Assembly: GCA_031291335.1 (NCBI GenBank)
Contig: JARLJF010000174.1
Location: 1-64,000 of the forward strand
Reading direction: 5' to 3'
Length of the DNA: 64,000 nucleotides
From: Pandoraea sp.
Lineage (GTDB): Bacteria; Pseudomonadota; Gammaproteobacteria; Burkholderiales; Burkholderiaceae
In this document: positions 7,567-16,171 of the stretch, piece by piece
How the letters are laid out: each line of letters opens with the position of its first letter
Position numbering within the stretch: the first letter of the stretch is position 1
The notes under the pieces: generated by a model
The model's database searches: none
Seen by the model: only the letters and a program-made list of their open reading frames with translations
What the model was told of the DNA's origin: nothing
Translations under genes and position numbers: made by a program

Positions 7567-8844
7567 TCAGGCCGCCGCTTGCACCGGACTGCGCTTCGCT
7601 TCGACGGCGTACCACACCGTCGCCAGCGCTGCGATCGCGAGCAAAGGAAAGGTCGCCTGATTGATCGTGGCCCAGCCGAAGCGTGCGAGCAATTGCCCCG
7701 CGAACAGACTCGAGATGGCAGTCCCGGCAAAGGTGATGAATTCATTCGCAGCCTGCGCCCGCGCGCGCTCCGCCGGTCGATACGACATGGTGAGCAACGT
7801 CGTGCCACCCACGAACATGAAGTTCCAACCCACGCCCAGGAACGCCAGCGCCGCATAGAAGTACGGCAGACTGGTCGACATCAGCGCCAGCACTCCGCAC
7901 AGGGCACTCATTGCAATGCCCGCCAGCAGCACCGGCACCACACCCCAGCGCTTGACGAGGTATCCCGAGAAGAACGACGGCGCATACATTCCGACCAGAT
8001 GCCACTCGATGATGTGCGCCCCATCGTCGATGCTGTGTCCGCACGCTACGGCCGCAATCGGCGTCGCCGTCATCACGAACATCATCACCATGAAGCCGAT
8101 CAGGTTGTTGGCCAACGCCGCCATATAGATCGGCTGCCGCATGATCTCGCCCAGCGGACGCGCAGGCAACGCCGCCTCGTCACTCGCCGTGCCGCTCGTC
8201 GAATGCACCGGCAAATTGCGCAGGAAGCCGACGAGCAACAGCAGCGAAATACCCGACAGCAGCGTCACGACCAGATACGATCCCGCGAACGTCACGGGCG
8301 CGAGCCAGTCCTTGCTGCCCGCGGCCAGCGCCGGGCCGATCACCGCCGCCAGCACGCCGCCCGTGAGCACGATGGAGATCGCGCGCGGCTTGTCTTCGAC
8401 AGGCACGACGTCTGCGGCCGCCAACCGGTAGTAGCGCGCGAACGCCTGAAACACCCCCACACACGCCGTGCCCGCGCAGAACATCGCGAAGTGACGCTCG
8501 TAAATTGCCACCACCGACACCAGCCCGCCCACCGTGCCGAACAACGCGCCCAGCGCGAAGCCCAGCCGCTGGCCGAAGCGCTGGATCAACATCGACGCGA
8601 AGATCGTCGTGATGGCCGAGGCGACGGTAATCAAAGAGAACGGCAGCGTCGCATAGCCCTTGTCGGACGCCAGCATGTAGCCGACCAGCCCCGTCAACGT
8701 CAGGTCGACGGACAGCGCCGCGGTGTACAGCGCCTGACACGCTGCCAGCACGGCGGCGTAGCGGCGGCCCATGCGGCGCCGCTGCTGCTCGGCGTGCCCG
8801 GGTTCGGAGGGGGGCGCGGTGCGCCCGGCAATGGCATCTGTCAT
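7567..8844 (-). CDS. MFS transporter
   Basis: About 425 residues with some 12 hydrophobic helices. A conserved MFS loop is visible (SMLIQRFGQRLGFALGALFG, between helices 2 and 3), and a second half starts near PLGEIMRQPIYMAALANN. Helix 9-10 includes GYLVKRWGVVPVLLAGI. I use ATG 8844 (MTDAIAG) because the preceding 27 in-frame codons are polar and have no ribosome-binding site, though an earlier ATG at 8925 cannot be excluded. The substrate is not recognisable. The regulator that follows it is GlxA-like and may control it. Confidence 0.85.
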   Translation of the reverse strand: MTDAIAGRTAPPSEPGHAEQQRRRMGRRYAAVLAACQALYTAALSVDLTLTGLVGYMLASDKGYATLPFSLITVASAITTIFASMLIQRFGQRLGFALGALFGTVGGLVSVVAIYERHFAMFCAGTACVGVFQAFARYYRLAAADVVPVEDKPRAISIVLTGGVLAAVIGPALAAGSKDWLAPVTFAGSYLVVTLLSGISLLLLVGFLRNLPVHSTSGTASDEAALPARPLGEIMRQPIYMAALANNLIGFMVMMFVMTATPIAAVACGHSIDDGAHIIEWHLVGMYAPSFFSGYLVKRWGVVPVLLAGIAMSALCGVLALMSTSLPYFYAALAFLGVGWNFMFVGGTTLLTMSYRPAERARAQAANEFITFAGTAISSLFAGQLLARFGWATINQATFPLLAIAALATVWYAVEAKRSPVQAAA

Positions 8845-9220
8845 GAGTGTGATGTCGAACAAGTCGGGGAGTCTTCGGGAAGCCCTAATCTTGCCGTCGG
8901 CCAGTTTGGCACGAATGCCAATCATGCATCAAAAAATGCCACGCCGCGATGGCATCCCCATCTGTCATCCCCAAGACGGCCGCCGCCCCCCGCCCCCCCC
9001 GCCACCATGGCGGCCACTTTAAAGCGGCCCTGACGACACGCTGTCGCGGCCACCTCGGCCAACGTCATCGCGCCAACTCGGTGCGCACCAACTCTGCGCG
9101 CCGCCGCACCAACGTGCTTCGCCAGTCATTCGTCCATCAGCCGAAAGACGGATACCCGCGCGAACGGAGCGAACGGTAAGCGCGGCCGTCGCCCCAGGGT
9201 CGATGCCTCGCATCGCAGCC

Positions 9221-9255
9221 TTGTACACCAGATGGCGTCTCGACTTGTACACCAG
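9221..9255. repeat. Direct repeat TTGTACACCAG, 24-bp period, upstream of the urt promoter
   Basis: Identical 11-mers at 9221-9231 and 9245-9255 lie about 70-100 bp upstream of the -24/-12 promoter, the distance used by bacterial enhancer-binding proteins. They do not match the palindromic NtrC consensus well, so the binding protein is unknown. Confidence 0.4.
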
Positions 9256-9320
9256 TCGACGCCGCTTGCCGGCGCTGACCCCGCGCCGTCGACGGCATCG
9301 AACCGGTTGCCCTCACGCCG

Positions 9321-9337
9321 CTGGCACGACCCTTGCG
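9321..9337 (+). promoter_or_regulatory. Sigma-54 (-24/-12) promoter of urtABCDE
   Basis: CTGGCACGACCCTTGCG matches the sigma-54 consensus YTGGCACGrNNNTTGCW except for the final base, with GG (9323-9324) and GC (9335-9336) separated by 10 bp. Transcription would start near 9348, about 44 nt before urtA. This implies nitrogen control through an NtrC-type activator. Confidence 0.88.
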
Positions 9338-9391
9338 TAAGTCCCCCCATACCGGATCCACCGGTCTAACCAGGAAAGGGGAAGACGTACC

Positions 9392-10648
9392 ATGAAACGA
9401 CGCACGCTACTCCAGATGGCGGCCCTCTCGGGCGCCGCATCGCTTACCGGCATGGCGCCCAACTTGTTCGCACAGAGCAAGCAGCCCATCAAGGTCGGCA
9501 TCCTGCACTCCCTCTCGGGCACGATGGCCATCTCGGAGACGTCGCTCAAGGATGTCGCGCTGATGACCATCGCCGACATCAACGCCAAGGGTGGCGTGAT
9601 GGGCCGTCCGCTCGAAGCCGTCGTGGTCGACCCGGCCTCGAACTGGCCGCTCTTCGCGGAAAAAGCCCGCCAACTGCTCACCACGGACAAAGTCGCCGCC
9701 GTGTTCGGTTGCTGGACGTCGGTGTCGCGCAAGTCGGTACTGCCCGTCTTCGAAGAACTCAACGGCCTGCTCTATTACCCGGTGCAGTACGAAGGCGAAG
9801 AGATGTCGAAGAACGTCTTCTACACGGGCGCGGCCCCGAACCAGCAGGCCATCCCCGCCGTGGAATACGTGATGAGCAAGGAAGGCGGCGGCGCCAAGCG
9901 CTTCTTCCTGCTGGGCACCGACTACGTCTATCCGCGCACGACCAACAAGATCCTGCGCGCCTTCCTGCACTCGAAGGGCGTAGCCGACAAGGACATTCAA
10001 GAGGTCTACACGCCGTTCGGTCACAGCGATTACCAGACCATCGTCGCCAACATCAAACAGTTCGCTCAGGGCGGCAAGACCACGGTCATCTCCACGATCA
10101 ACGGTGACTCGAACGTGCCGTTCTACAAGGAACTGGGCAACCAGGGTCTGAAGGCGACCGACGTGCCGGTCGTGGCGTTCTCCGTGGGCGAAGAAGAACT
10201 GCGCGGCATCGACACGAAGCCGCTCGTCGGACACCTCGCCGCCTGGAACTACTTCATGTCGGTGAAGAACCCGACGAACGATGCGTTCAAGAAGGAGTGG
10301 TTCACCTACGTCAAGGCCAAGGGTCTGTCGGGCGGCGACAAGCGCGTGACGAACGATCCGATGGAAGCCACGTTCGTCGGCATGCATATGTGGAAGCAGG
10401 CGGTCGAAAAGGCGGGCAGCGTCGACGTCGACAAGGTGCGCACCGCGATGATCGGCCAGGCCTTCAAGTCGCCGGACGGCTTCGACATGGTCATGGACGC
10501 CAACCACCACCTGCACAAGCCGGTGATGATCGGCGAAATTCGCCCGGACGGTCAGTTCAACGTTGTGTGGAAGACCAAGACGACGGTGCGCGCACAGCCG
10601 TGGAGCCCGTTCATCGCGGGCAATGAAGGCAAGCCCGACAAAGTCTGA
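9392..10648 (+). CDS. urtA: Urea ABC transporter substrate-binding protein
   Basis: A 418-residue periplasmic receptor for urea. The signal peptide begins MKRRTLLQMAALSGAASL, with a twin-arginine-like start. The mature part is the type I periplasmic fold, with KVGILHSLSGTMAISE at the start and urea-binding family features such as FGCWTSVSRKSVLPVFEE and LLYYPVQYEGEE. The ATG has AGGAAAGGGG upstream. It leads the urtABCDE set behind a sigma-54 promoter, with urease genes following, so it feeds urea to urease when nitrogen is short. Confidence 0.96.
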   Translation: MKRRTLLQMAALSGAASLTGMAPNLFAQSKQPIKVGILHSLSGTMAISETSLKDVALMTIADINAKGGVMGRPLEAVVVDPASNWPLFAEKARQLLTTDKVAAVFGCWTSVSRKSVLPVFEELNGLLYYPVQYEGEEMSKNVFYTGAAPNQQAIPAVEYVMSKEGGGAKRFFLLGTDYVYPRTTNKILRAFLHSKGVADKDIQEVYTPFGHSDYQTIVANIKQFAQGGKTTVISTINGDSNVPFYKELGNQGLKATDVPVVAFSVGEEELRGIDTKPLVGHLAAWNYFMSVKNPTNDAFKKEWFTYVKAKGLSGGDKRVTNDPMEATFVGMHMWKQAVEKAGSVDVDKVRTAMIGQAFKSPDGFDMVMDANHHLHKPVMIGEIRPDGQFNVVWKTKTTVRAQPWSPFIAGNEGKPDKV

Positions 10649-10710
10649 CCTTCCTTCCATTCCTTGCGCCGGAGCCGCGTGGACGGACTCCGGCGCACGC
10701 AGAGGTTTTG

Positions 10711-12333
10711 ATGATAACGATAAGACGCTGGACCGCTGCCGCCCTTGTCCTGATGTCACTGGGTGCCGCGCTGATCACTCCTTCCACCGCCCGGGCCGCC
10801 GTCACCGACGCCGACCTCACCGCGCTCGCTGGCGACGACTTCGACGCCAAGGCGCAAGCCATCGATCATCTCGCGGCCGACGGTTCACCTCAGGCCGCCG
10901 CACTTCTCAAGGCATTGGCCGACGATTCGGCCGTGACCGTAGGCGATCGCCTCGCCATTCAGAACGGCGACAAGTACGTCGATCCGATCACGGGCGCACC
11001 GGTCAAGGCCGACGACGCCGGCTCGCTCACGCTCAACAACGTGCTGCGCGCCAAGGTCGCCACGGCCGCGGCCGCCGGCGCCCTGCTCTCAACCGATCAC
11101 GACGCCCGCGCGCAAGCCATCGACACGATGCTGCAAAACCCGTCGCCCGCGTTCAAGACACTGATCGAGCAGGCGCGCCAGAAAGAAACCGATCCGGCGC
11201 TGCGCAAGCGCCTCGATCAACTCTGGGCACAAGCCGCATTGCACGATCCCGACCCCGCCAAGCGCCGTGAAGCCATCAACCTGATCGCCGCCGCAGGCGA
11301 CCCGCAAATGCGCGATCTGCTGCTGCCCGTCATCGCGAAGCAAGCCGACGGCACCTACGCCGAGCCCGACGCCAATGTGCGCAGCGCCGCCGACATCGCG
11401 CTCACGCAACTGGCCGCCGCGCAACGTCGCAGCGAGTTCTTCGGCACGGTGTTCGCCGGCCTGTCGCTGGGCAGCGTGCTGCTGCTCGCCGCATTGGGCC
11501 TGGCCATCACGTATGGCCTGATCGGCGTCATCAACATGGCGCACGGCGAGTTCCTGATGGTCGGCGCGTATGCCACGTACGTGGTGCAAACGCTCTTCCA
11601 ACGCTTCTTGCCGGGCGCATTCGACCTCTATCTCGTCGCCGCCGTACCGGCCGCCTTTCTCGTGGCGGCCGTGCTCGGCCTCGTGCTGGAGCGCACCGTC
11701 ATCAAGCATCTGTACGGACGGCCGCTCGAAACCCTGCTCACGACATTCGGTATCAGTCTGCTGCTGATTCAGGGGGTGCGCACGCTCTTCGGCGCGCAGA
11801 ACGTCGAAGTGATCAACCCCTCATGGATGAGCGGCGGTATCGCGGTACTGCCCAATCTGATGCTGCCGTACAACCGCATCGTGATTCTGATATTCGCGCT
11901 GGTGGTCGTGGCGCTCACGTGGTCGGTGCTGAACCTCACGCGCCTCGGTCTGTTCATTCGCGCCGTGACGCAGAACCGGTCGATGGCCGCGTGCGTCGGC
12001 GTGAAGACGGGCCGAGTCGACAGCTACGCATTCGCGTTCGGTGCCGGCATTGCCGGACTGGGCGGCTGCGCACTCTCGCAGATCGGCAACGTTGGGCCGG
12101 ACCTCGGACAGAGCTACATCATCGATTCGTTCATGGCCGTGGTGCTCGGCGGCGTGGGACAGCTCGCCGGCACGATCGTCGGCGCATTCGGTCTGGGCAT
12201 CGCCAACAAGTTGCTCGAACCGGTGTGGGGCGCCGTGCTCGCCAAGATCGCCGTGCTGATCCTAATCGTGCTGTTCATCCAGAAACGCCCGCAGGGCATG
12301 TTTGCGCTCAAAGGGCGCAGCGCGGAGGCCTGA
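10711..12333 (+). CDS. urtB: Urea ABC transporter permease UrtB
   Basis: About 540 residues. A signal-like segment and a 230-residue hydrophilic, helical N-terminal region precede the LivH-type permease domain, which begins near RRSEFFGTVFAGLSLGSVLLLAALGLAITYGLIGVINMAHG (quoted as the boundary, residues about 235-275). The extended N-terminus is a normal feature of UrtB and distinguishes it from LivH. ATG 10711 follows AGAGG at 5 nt. The stop abuts urtC (TGA then ATG). Confidence 0.95.
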   Translation: MITIRRWTAAALVLMSLGAALITPSTARAAVTDADLTALAGDDFDAKAQAIDHLAADGSPQAAALLKALADDSAVTVGDRLAIQNGDKYVDPITGAPVKADDAGSLTLNNVLRAKVATAAAAGALLSTDHDARAQAIDTMLQNPSPAFKTLIEQARQKETDPALRKRLDQLWAQAALHDPDPAKRREAINLIAAAGDPQMRDLLLPVIAKQADGTYAEPDANVRSAADIALTQLAAAQRRSEFFGTVFAGLSLGSVLLLAALGLAITYGLIGVINMAHGEFLMVGAYATYVVQTLFQRFLPGAFDLYLVAAVPAAFLVAAVLGLVLERTVIKHLYGRPLETLLTTFGISLLLIQGVRTLFGAQNVEVINPSWMSGGIAVLPNLMLPYNRIVILIFALVVVALTWSVLNLTRLGLFIRAVTQNRSMAACVGVKTGRVDSYAFAFGAGIAGLGGCALSQIGNVGPDLGQSYIIDSFMAVVLGGVGQLAGTIVGAFGLGIANKLLEPVWGAVLAKIAVLILIVLFIQKRPQGMFALKGRSAEA

Positions 12334-13536
12334 ATGCAGACGTCGAACTTTTTGCCCGAAGGGATCACGCCTTCGATCTCGCTGGATGTGCCGGCGCGCG
12401 CCCGTCTGCTGCCGAAACACGTCGCGCCCTTGCTTCTCGCGTTCGTAATCGCCGTGGCGATTCTGGTGCCGGTGTGCGCCCTGGTGCTACCGGCGACGCA
12501 TCCGCTGCACCTGTCGGCCTACGCCATGACGCTCGTCGGCAAGATCATGTGCTACGCAATTGCCGCGCTCGCGCTCGATCTGGTCTGGGGCTACTGCGGC
12601 ATTCTCAGCCTCGGCCACGGTCTGTTCTTCGCGCTGGGCGGCTATGCGATGGGCATGTATCTGATGCGCGGCATCGGGCGCGATGGCGTGTATCACAGCG
12701 ATCTGCCCGACTTCATGGTGTTTCTCGACTGGAAGTCGCTACCCTGGTACTGGACCGGCACCGAACACTTCGCCTGGGCGATGTTCCTCGTGGTGGCGTT
12801 GCCCGGTGTCGTCGCGTGGATCTTCGGCTATCTGGCCTTCCGTTCGCGCGTGAAGGGCGTGTATCTGTCGATCATCACGCAAGCGCTCACGTTCGCCGCC
12901 ATGCTGCTGTTCTATCGCAACGAAACGGGCTTCGGCGGCAATAACGGCTTCACCGACTTCAAGCGCATTCTCGGCTATTCGATCACCTCGGCGAACACGC
13001 GTACGGTGCTGTTTCTGGTGACGTTTGCGGTACTCGTCGGCGCGTTCCTGTTGTGCCGTGCGCTGGTCGTGTCGAAGTTCGGCCGCGTGGTCACGGCCAT
13101 TCGTGACGGCGAGTCGCGCGCCATGTTCCTCGGCTACCGGCCGCTCAGCTACAAGCTGTTCGTGTGGACGTTGTCCGCCATGCTGTGCGGTATCGCGGGC
13201 GCGCTTTACGTGCCGCAGGTCGGCATCATCAACCCGAACGAGATGGCACCGGTCAACTCCATCGAGATGGCCATCTGGGTCGCCATCGGCGGACGCGGCT
13301 CGCTCGTCGGCGCCATTGCCGGCGCGTTCCTGGTCAATGGCGCGAAGAGCTTCTTCACTGCGTACTTCGCCGAGTACTGGCTGTTCTTCCTCGGCGCGAT
13401 GTTCGTGCTCGTGCCGCTGCTGCTGCCGCAAGGTGTGATGGGACTCGTCACGCAACTCTCGCGCAAGCGTGCACAGCACTCTCCGGCCGCCGCCGAGGGC
13501 GATGCGCCGCACCCCGCCACCGGAGATCGCGCATGA
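12334..13536 (+). CDS. urtC: Urea ABC transporter permease UrtC
   Basis: A 400-residue LivM-type permease, the second membrane subunit of the urea importer. It has multiple membrane helices, the LivM signature region YCGILSLGHGLFFALGGYAMG and the late EMAIWVAIGGRGSLVGAIAGAF segment. The last 25 residues are polar. It starts directly after the urtB stop and ends with ATGA overlapping urtD. Confidence 0.95.
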   Translation: MQTSNFLPEGITPSISLDVPARARLLPKHVAPLLLAFVIAVAILVPVCALVLPATHPLHLSAYAMTLVGKIMCYAIAALALDLVWGYCGILSLGHGLFFALGGYAMGMYLMRGIGRDGVYHSDLPDFMVFLDWKSLPWYWTGTEHFAWAMFLVVALPGVVAWIFGYLAFRSRVKGVYLSIITQALTFAAMLLFYRNETGFGGNNGFTDFKRILGYSITSANTRTVLFLVTFAVLVGAFLLCRALVVSKFGRVVTAIRDGESRAMFLGYRPLSYKLFVWTLSAMLCGIAGALYVPQVGIINPNEMAPVNSIEMAIWVAIGGRGSLVGAIAGAFLVNGAKSFFTAYFAEYWLFFLGAMFVLVPLLLPQGVMGLVTQLSRKRAQHSPAAAEGDAPHPATGDRA

Positions 13537-14408
13537 ACAATTACATGGCAGACATCAGTTGGCAGCTGGCCGACACGCCCGACGCCTCCGTTGCCGTGAA
13601 CGTCAGCGGCGATACCACGGGCATGTCGCACCTTGTGGTGCCCGGAGAGATCGACACGTCGCACGGCCTCATCCTCTATGTCGAGAACATCTCCGTATCG
13701 TTCGACGGCTTTCGTGCGCTCAACGACCTGTCGCTGTCGATCAAGACCGACGAGCTGCGCTGCATCATCGGTCCGAACGGTGCGGGCAAGACCACGATGA
13801 TGGATGTGATTACTGGCAAGACCCGGCCCGACGCCGGACGCGCCTTCCTCGGCCAGACGCTCGATCTCACGCGACTGGACGAGCCTGCCATCGCGCAGGC
13901 GGGCGTCGGCCGCAAGTTTCAGAAGCCGACGGTGTTCGAACATCACAGCGTGTGGGAAAACCTCGAACTCGCCTGCGCGGGCGACAAGCGCTGGTTCCGC
14001 TCGCTTTGGGCGATGCTGACCCCCGCCATACGTCATCGCATCGAGGAGGTGCTCGCGCTCACGCATCTCGAACACCAGGCGCATGTGCGCGCCGGACAGT
14101 TGTCACACGGCCAGAAGCAGCGGCTGGAGATCGGCATGTTGCTCATGCAGCAGCCGCAACTCCTGCTGCTCGACGAACCCGCTGCGGGCATGACCGATGA
14201 AGAGACCGCTCAGCTTGCCGAGTTGCTCAATCGCCTGCGTGGGCATTGTTCGATGATGGTGGTCGAGCACGACATGGCGTTTGTCGCCGCGCTCGCGGGC
14301 GAGACGGGACTCGTCACCGTCATGGCCGAAGGACGGGTGCTCGCCGAAGGCACACTTGACGTCGTGCAGCGCGATGAACGCGTGATCGAATCGTATCTGG
14401 GACGCTGA
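13533..14408 (+). CDS. urtD: Urea ABC transporter ATP-binding protein UrtD
   Basis: A 291-residue ATPase of the LivG type. Walker A is GPNGAGKTT, the signature is LSHGQKQRLEIG and Walker B is LLLLDEPAAGM, with the H-loop EHDM. LSHGQ in place of LSGGQ is usual for UrtD. The first 45 residues are an extra polar leader; the folded domain begins at LILYVENISVSFDG. The ATG at 13533 overlaps the urtC stop. Confidence 0.95.
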   Translation: MNNYMADISWQLADTPDASVAVNVSGDTTGMSHLVVPGEIDTSHGLILYVENISVSFDGFRALNDLSLSIKTDELRCIIGPNGAGKTTMMDVITGKTRPDAGRAFLGQTLDLTRLDEPAIAQAGVGRKFQKPTVFEHHSVWENLELACAGDKRWFRSLWAMLTPAIRHRIEEVLALTHLEHQAHVRAGQLSHGQKQRLEIGMLLMQQPQLLLLDEPAAGMTDEETAQLAELLNRLRGHCSMMVVEHDMAFVAALAGETGLVTVMAEGRVLAEGTLDVVQRDERVIESYLGR

Positions 14409-14410
14409 CC

Positions 14411-15112
14411 ATGCTGGAAATTCACGCACTCAATCAGTACTACAGCGGCAGTCACATTCTGCGCAACGTGGAGTTCACGGTGCCCGATGCACAACTCACC
14501 GTGCTGCTCGGACGCAACGGCGTTGGCAAGACCACACTGCTCAAGTGCCTCATGGGCGTGGTGCCTGTGAAGTCCGGCAGCATCGCCTGGCGTGGCAAGA
14601 CGCTCACCGCCGTGCCTTCTTACGCACGCGTGGCTAACGGGCTCGCCTACGTGCCGCAAGGGCGCGAGATCTTCCCGCGGCTGAGCGTCGAAGAGAATCT
14701 GCTGATCGGCGCGGCGAGCCGCCCCGCGAGCGAAGCCAAACGCGGCGTGCCCGACCACATCTACGAGTTGTTCCCGGTGCTGCGCGACATGAAGCAGCGT
14801 CGGGGGGGCGACCTGTCCGGCGGACAGCAACAGCAACTCGCCATCGGGCGCGCCCTCATGAGCGACCCGCAATTGCTGATTCTCGACGAGCCGACGGAAG
14901 GGATTCAACCGTCGATCATCAAGGACATCGGGGCAACGCTGCGGCGTCTGGTCGATGAACGTGGCATGACAGTGCTGCTCGTCGAGCAGTATTACGATTT
15001 CGCGCTCGCGCTTGCGGATCACTATCGCGTGATGAGTCGCGGCGCCATCGTGGCGAGCGGACTTGGCAAGGACATGGAGGCCGACGGCGTGCGGCACATG
15101 GTGGCGGTGTGA
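14411..15112 (+). CDS. urtE: Urea ABC transporter ATP-binding protein UrtE
   Basis: A 233-residue LivF-type ATPase, the second nucleotide-binding subunit. It starts MLEIHALNQYYSGSHILRNV. Walker A is GRNGVGKTT, the signature is LSGGQQQQLAIG and Walker B is LLILDEPTEGIQP. The phrase PQGREIFPRLSVEENL is typical of UrtE. It begins 2 nt after urtD. Confidence 0.96.
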   Translation: MLEIHALNQYYSGSHILRNVEFTVPDAQLTVLLGRNGVGKTTLLKCLMGVVPVKSGSIAWRGKTLTAVPSYARVANGLAYVPQGREIFPRLSVEENLLIGAASRPASEAKRGVPDHIYELFPVLRDMKQRRGGDLSGGQQQQLAIGRALMSDPQLLILDEPTEGIQPSIIKDIGATLRRLVDERGMTVLLVEQYYDFALALADHYRVMSRGAIVASGLGKDMEADGVRHMVAV

Positions 15113-15223
15113 GCATGTTTCGATGGTCGCGATGGCGCGACGCGTGCTAGATTCGCGCCATCTGCCGCGCTCCTGCCATTGCACCGGGCAATGCGGCCAT
15201 CCGCCTCCTATTCATTGTTTGTC

Positions 15224-16102
15224 ATGAACACCTCGCATGTCCCGAGCGCCGACGATTCGTCCACGGCTACGTCCACCGGCTGGCATGCCGAGCTGACGCT
15301 GGGTTTCGTACGGCACGATGCGCGCACCGTGCTCGCGACGCGACGTCACACAGGGCCGCTCGTCGTGCAGAAGTCGCTGCATCCGGAAGGCCCCGGCATT
15401 TGCCATGCCGTAATCGTGCATCCGCCCGGCGGCATTGCGGGTGGCGATGCGCTCGACATCGACGTAGATATCGGTGATCACGCCCACGCCGTGCTGACCA
15501 CGCCCGGCGCCACCAAGTGGTACAAGTCGCAAGGCCGCTTCGGCACGCAAGACATCACGCTCACGGTACACGACGGGGCAAAGCTCGACTGGCTGCCGCT
15601 GGAGAACATCGTGTTCGAGCATGCGGACGCGCGTCAGCGCATCACCGTGCGCCTCGGCGCGAACGCAACGGTGATCGGCTGGGACGCGACGCTGCTCGGC
15701 CGACAGGCAGCGGGCGAACAATGGACCCAGGGCCGCTGGCGCTCGAGCTTCGAGTTGCGCGATGCGCAGGACCATCTGCTGTGGGCGGAACAAGCCATGC
15801 TCGGCGCGGACGACGCACTGCGCACGGGCACGACCGGCCTCGCGGGCTTTCCTGTCTTCGCCGCATTGTGGGCCGTGGGGCCGGCATGTACGCGCGAGTT
15901 GGCCGAGTCGCTGGCCGAGGGCTTGCCGTTCAACGACGACATTCGCGCGGGCATCACCTGCCTGCCGGGCAACGTGCTGGTGCTGCGCGTGCTCAGCCAC
16001 GACATGGAGACGACGCGGCAGTTGCTGATCGCGCATTGGCTCAGGCTGCGGCCGATCGTTCACGGCGTGCCGGCCGAACCGCTGCGAATCTGGTCGACCT
16101 GA
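15224..16102 (+). CDS. ureD: Urease accessory protein UreD
   Basis: A scaffold for nickel delivery to urease, working with UreF and UreG. About 292 residues from ATG 15224. The segments WHAELTLGF, GPLVVQKSLHPEG, HPPGGIAGGD and TTPGATKWYKS are diagnostic for UreD/UreH. An ATG at 15191 and a TTG at 15179 are in frame, but their codons look non-coding and none has a clear ribosome-binding site. It follows urtE closely, yet here ureD is cut off from ureA by 6.7 kb of other genes. Confidence 0.93.
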   Translation: MNTSHVPSADDSSTATSTGWHAELTLGFVRHDARTVLATRRHTGPLVVQKSLHPEGPGICHAVIVHPPGGIAGGDALDIDVDIGDHAHAVLTTPGATKWYKSQGRFGTQDITLTVHDGAKLDWLPLENIVFEHADARQRITVRLGANATVIGWDATLLGRQAAGEQWTQGRWRSSFELRDAQDHLLWAEQAMLGADDALRTGTTGLAGFPVFAALWAVGPACTRELAESLAEGLPFNDDIRAGITCLPGNVLVLRVLSHDMETTRQLLIAHWLRLRPIVHGVPAEPLRIWST

Positions 16103-16108
16103 AACCGG

Positions 16109-16136
16109 AAAAAAGGGCGGAATCGTTTCCGCCCTT
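16109..16136 (-). terminator. Intrinsic terminator of the epoxide hydrolase gene
   Basis: AAGGGCGGAA and TTCCGCCCTT form a 10-bp stem with a 4-nt loop (16113-16136). On the minus strand it is followed by TTTTTT, so it ends the leftward transcript. Placed just after ureD, the stem may also help end the rightward urt-ureD transcript. Confidence 0.85.
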
Positions 16137-16171
16137 CGTGCACACCCACGCACTCAACACACCTGACACAC

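Larger units (their letters stand above)
8845..9391. other. 547-nt intergenic region between MFS gene and urtA
   Basis: No gene supported here. It holds a cytosine-rich tract around 8983-9003, two copies of TTGTACACCAG (9221-9231 and 9245-9255) and a sigma-54 promoter at 9321-9337. Small open frames here lack ribosome-binding sites and family resemblance. Confidence 0.6.

Noticed and set aside
7513-9033. Long rightward open frame of about 500 codons antisense to the MFS gene
   Set aside because: Arg/His-rich translation with no family pattern; it mirrors the codon bias of the MFS gene on the other strand.
9078-9120. GCACCA-like half-sites as NtrC boxes upstream of urtA
   Set aside because: They are not arranged as the usual dyad, so I do not call them NtrC sites.
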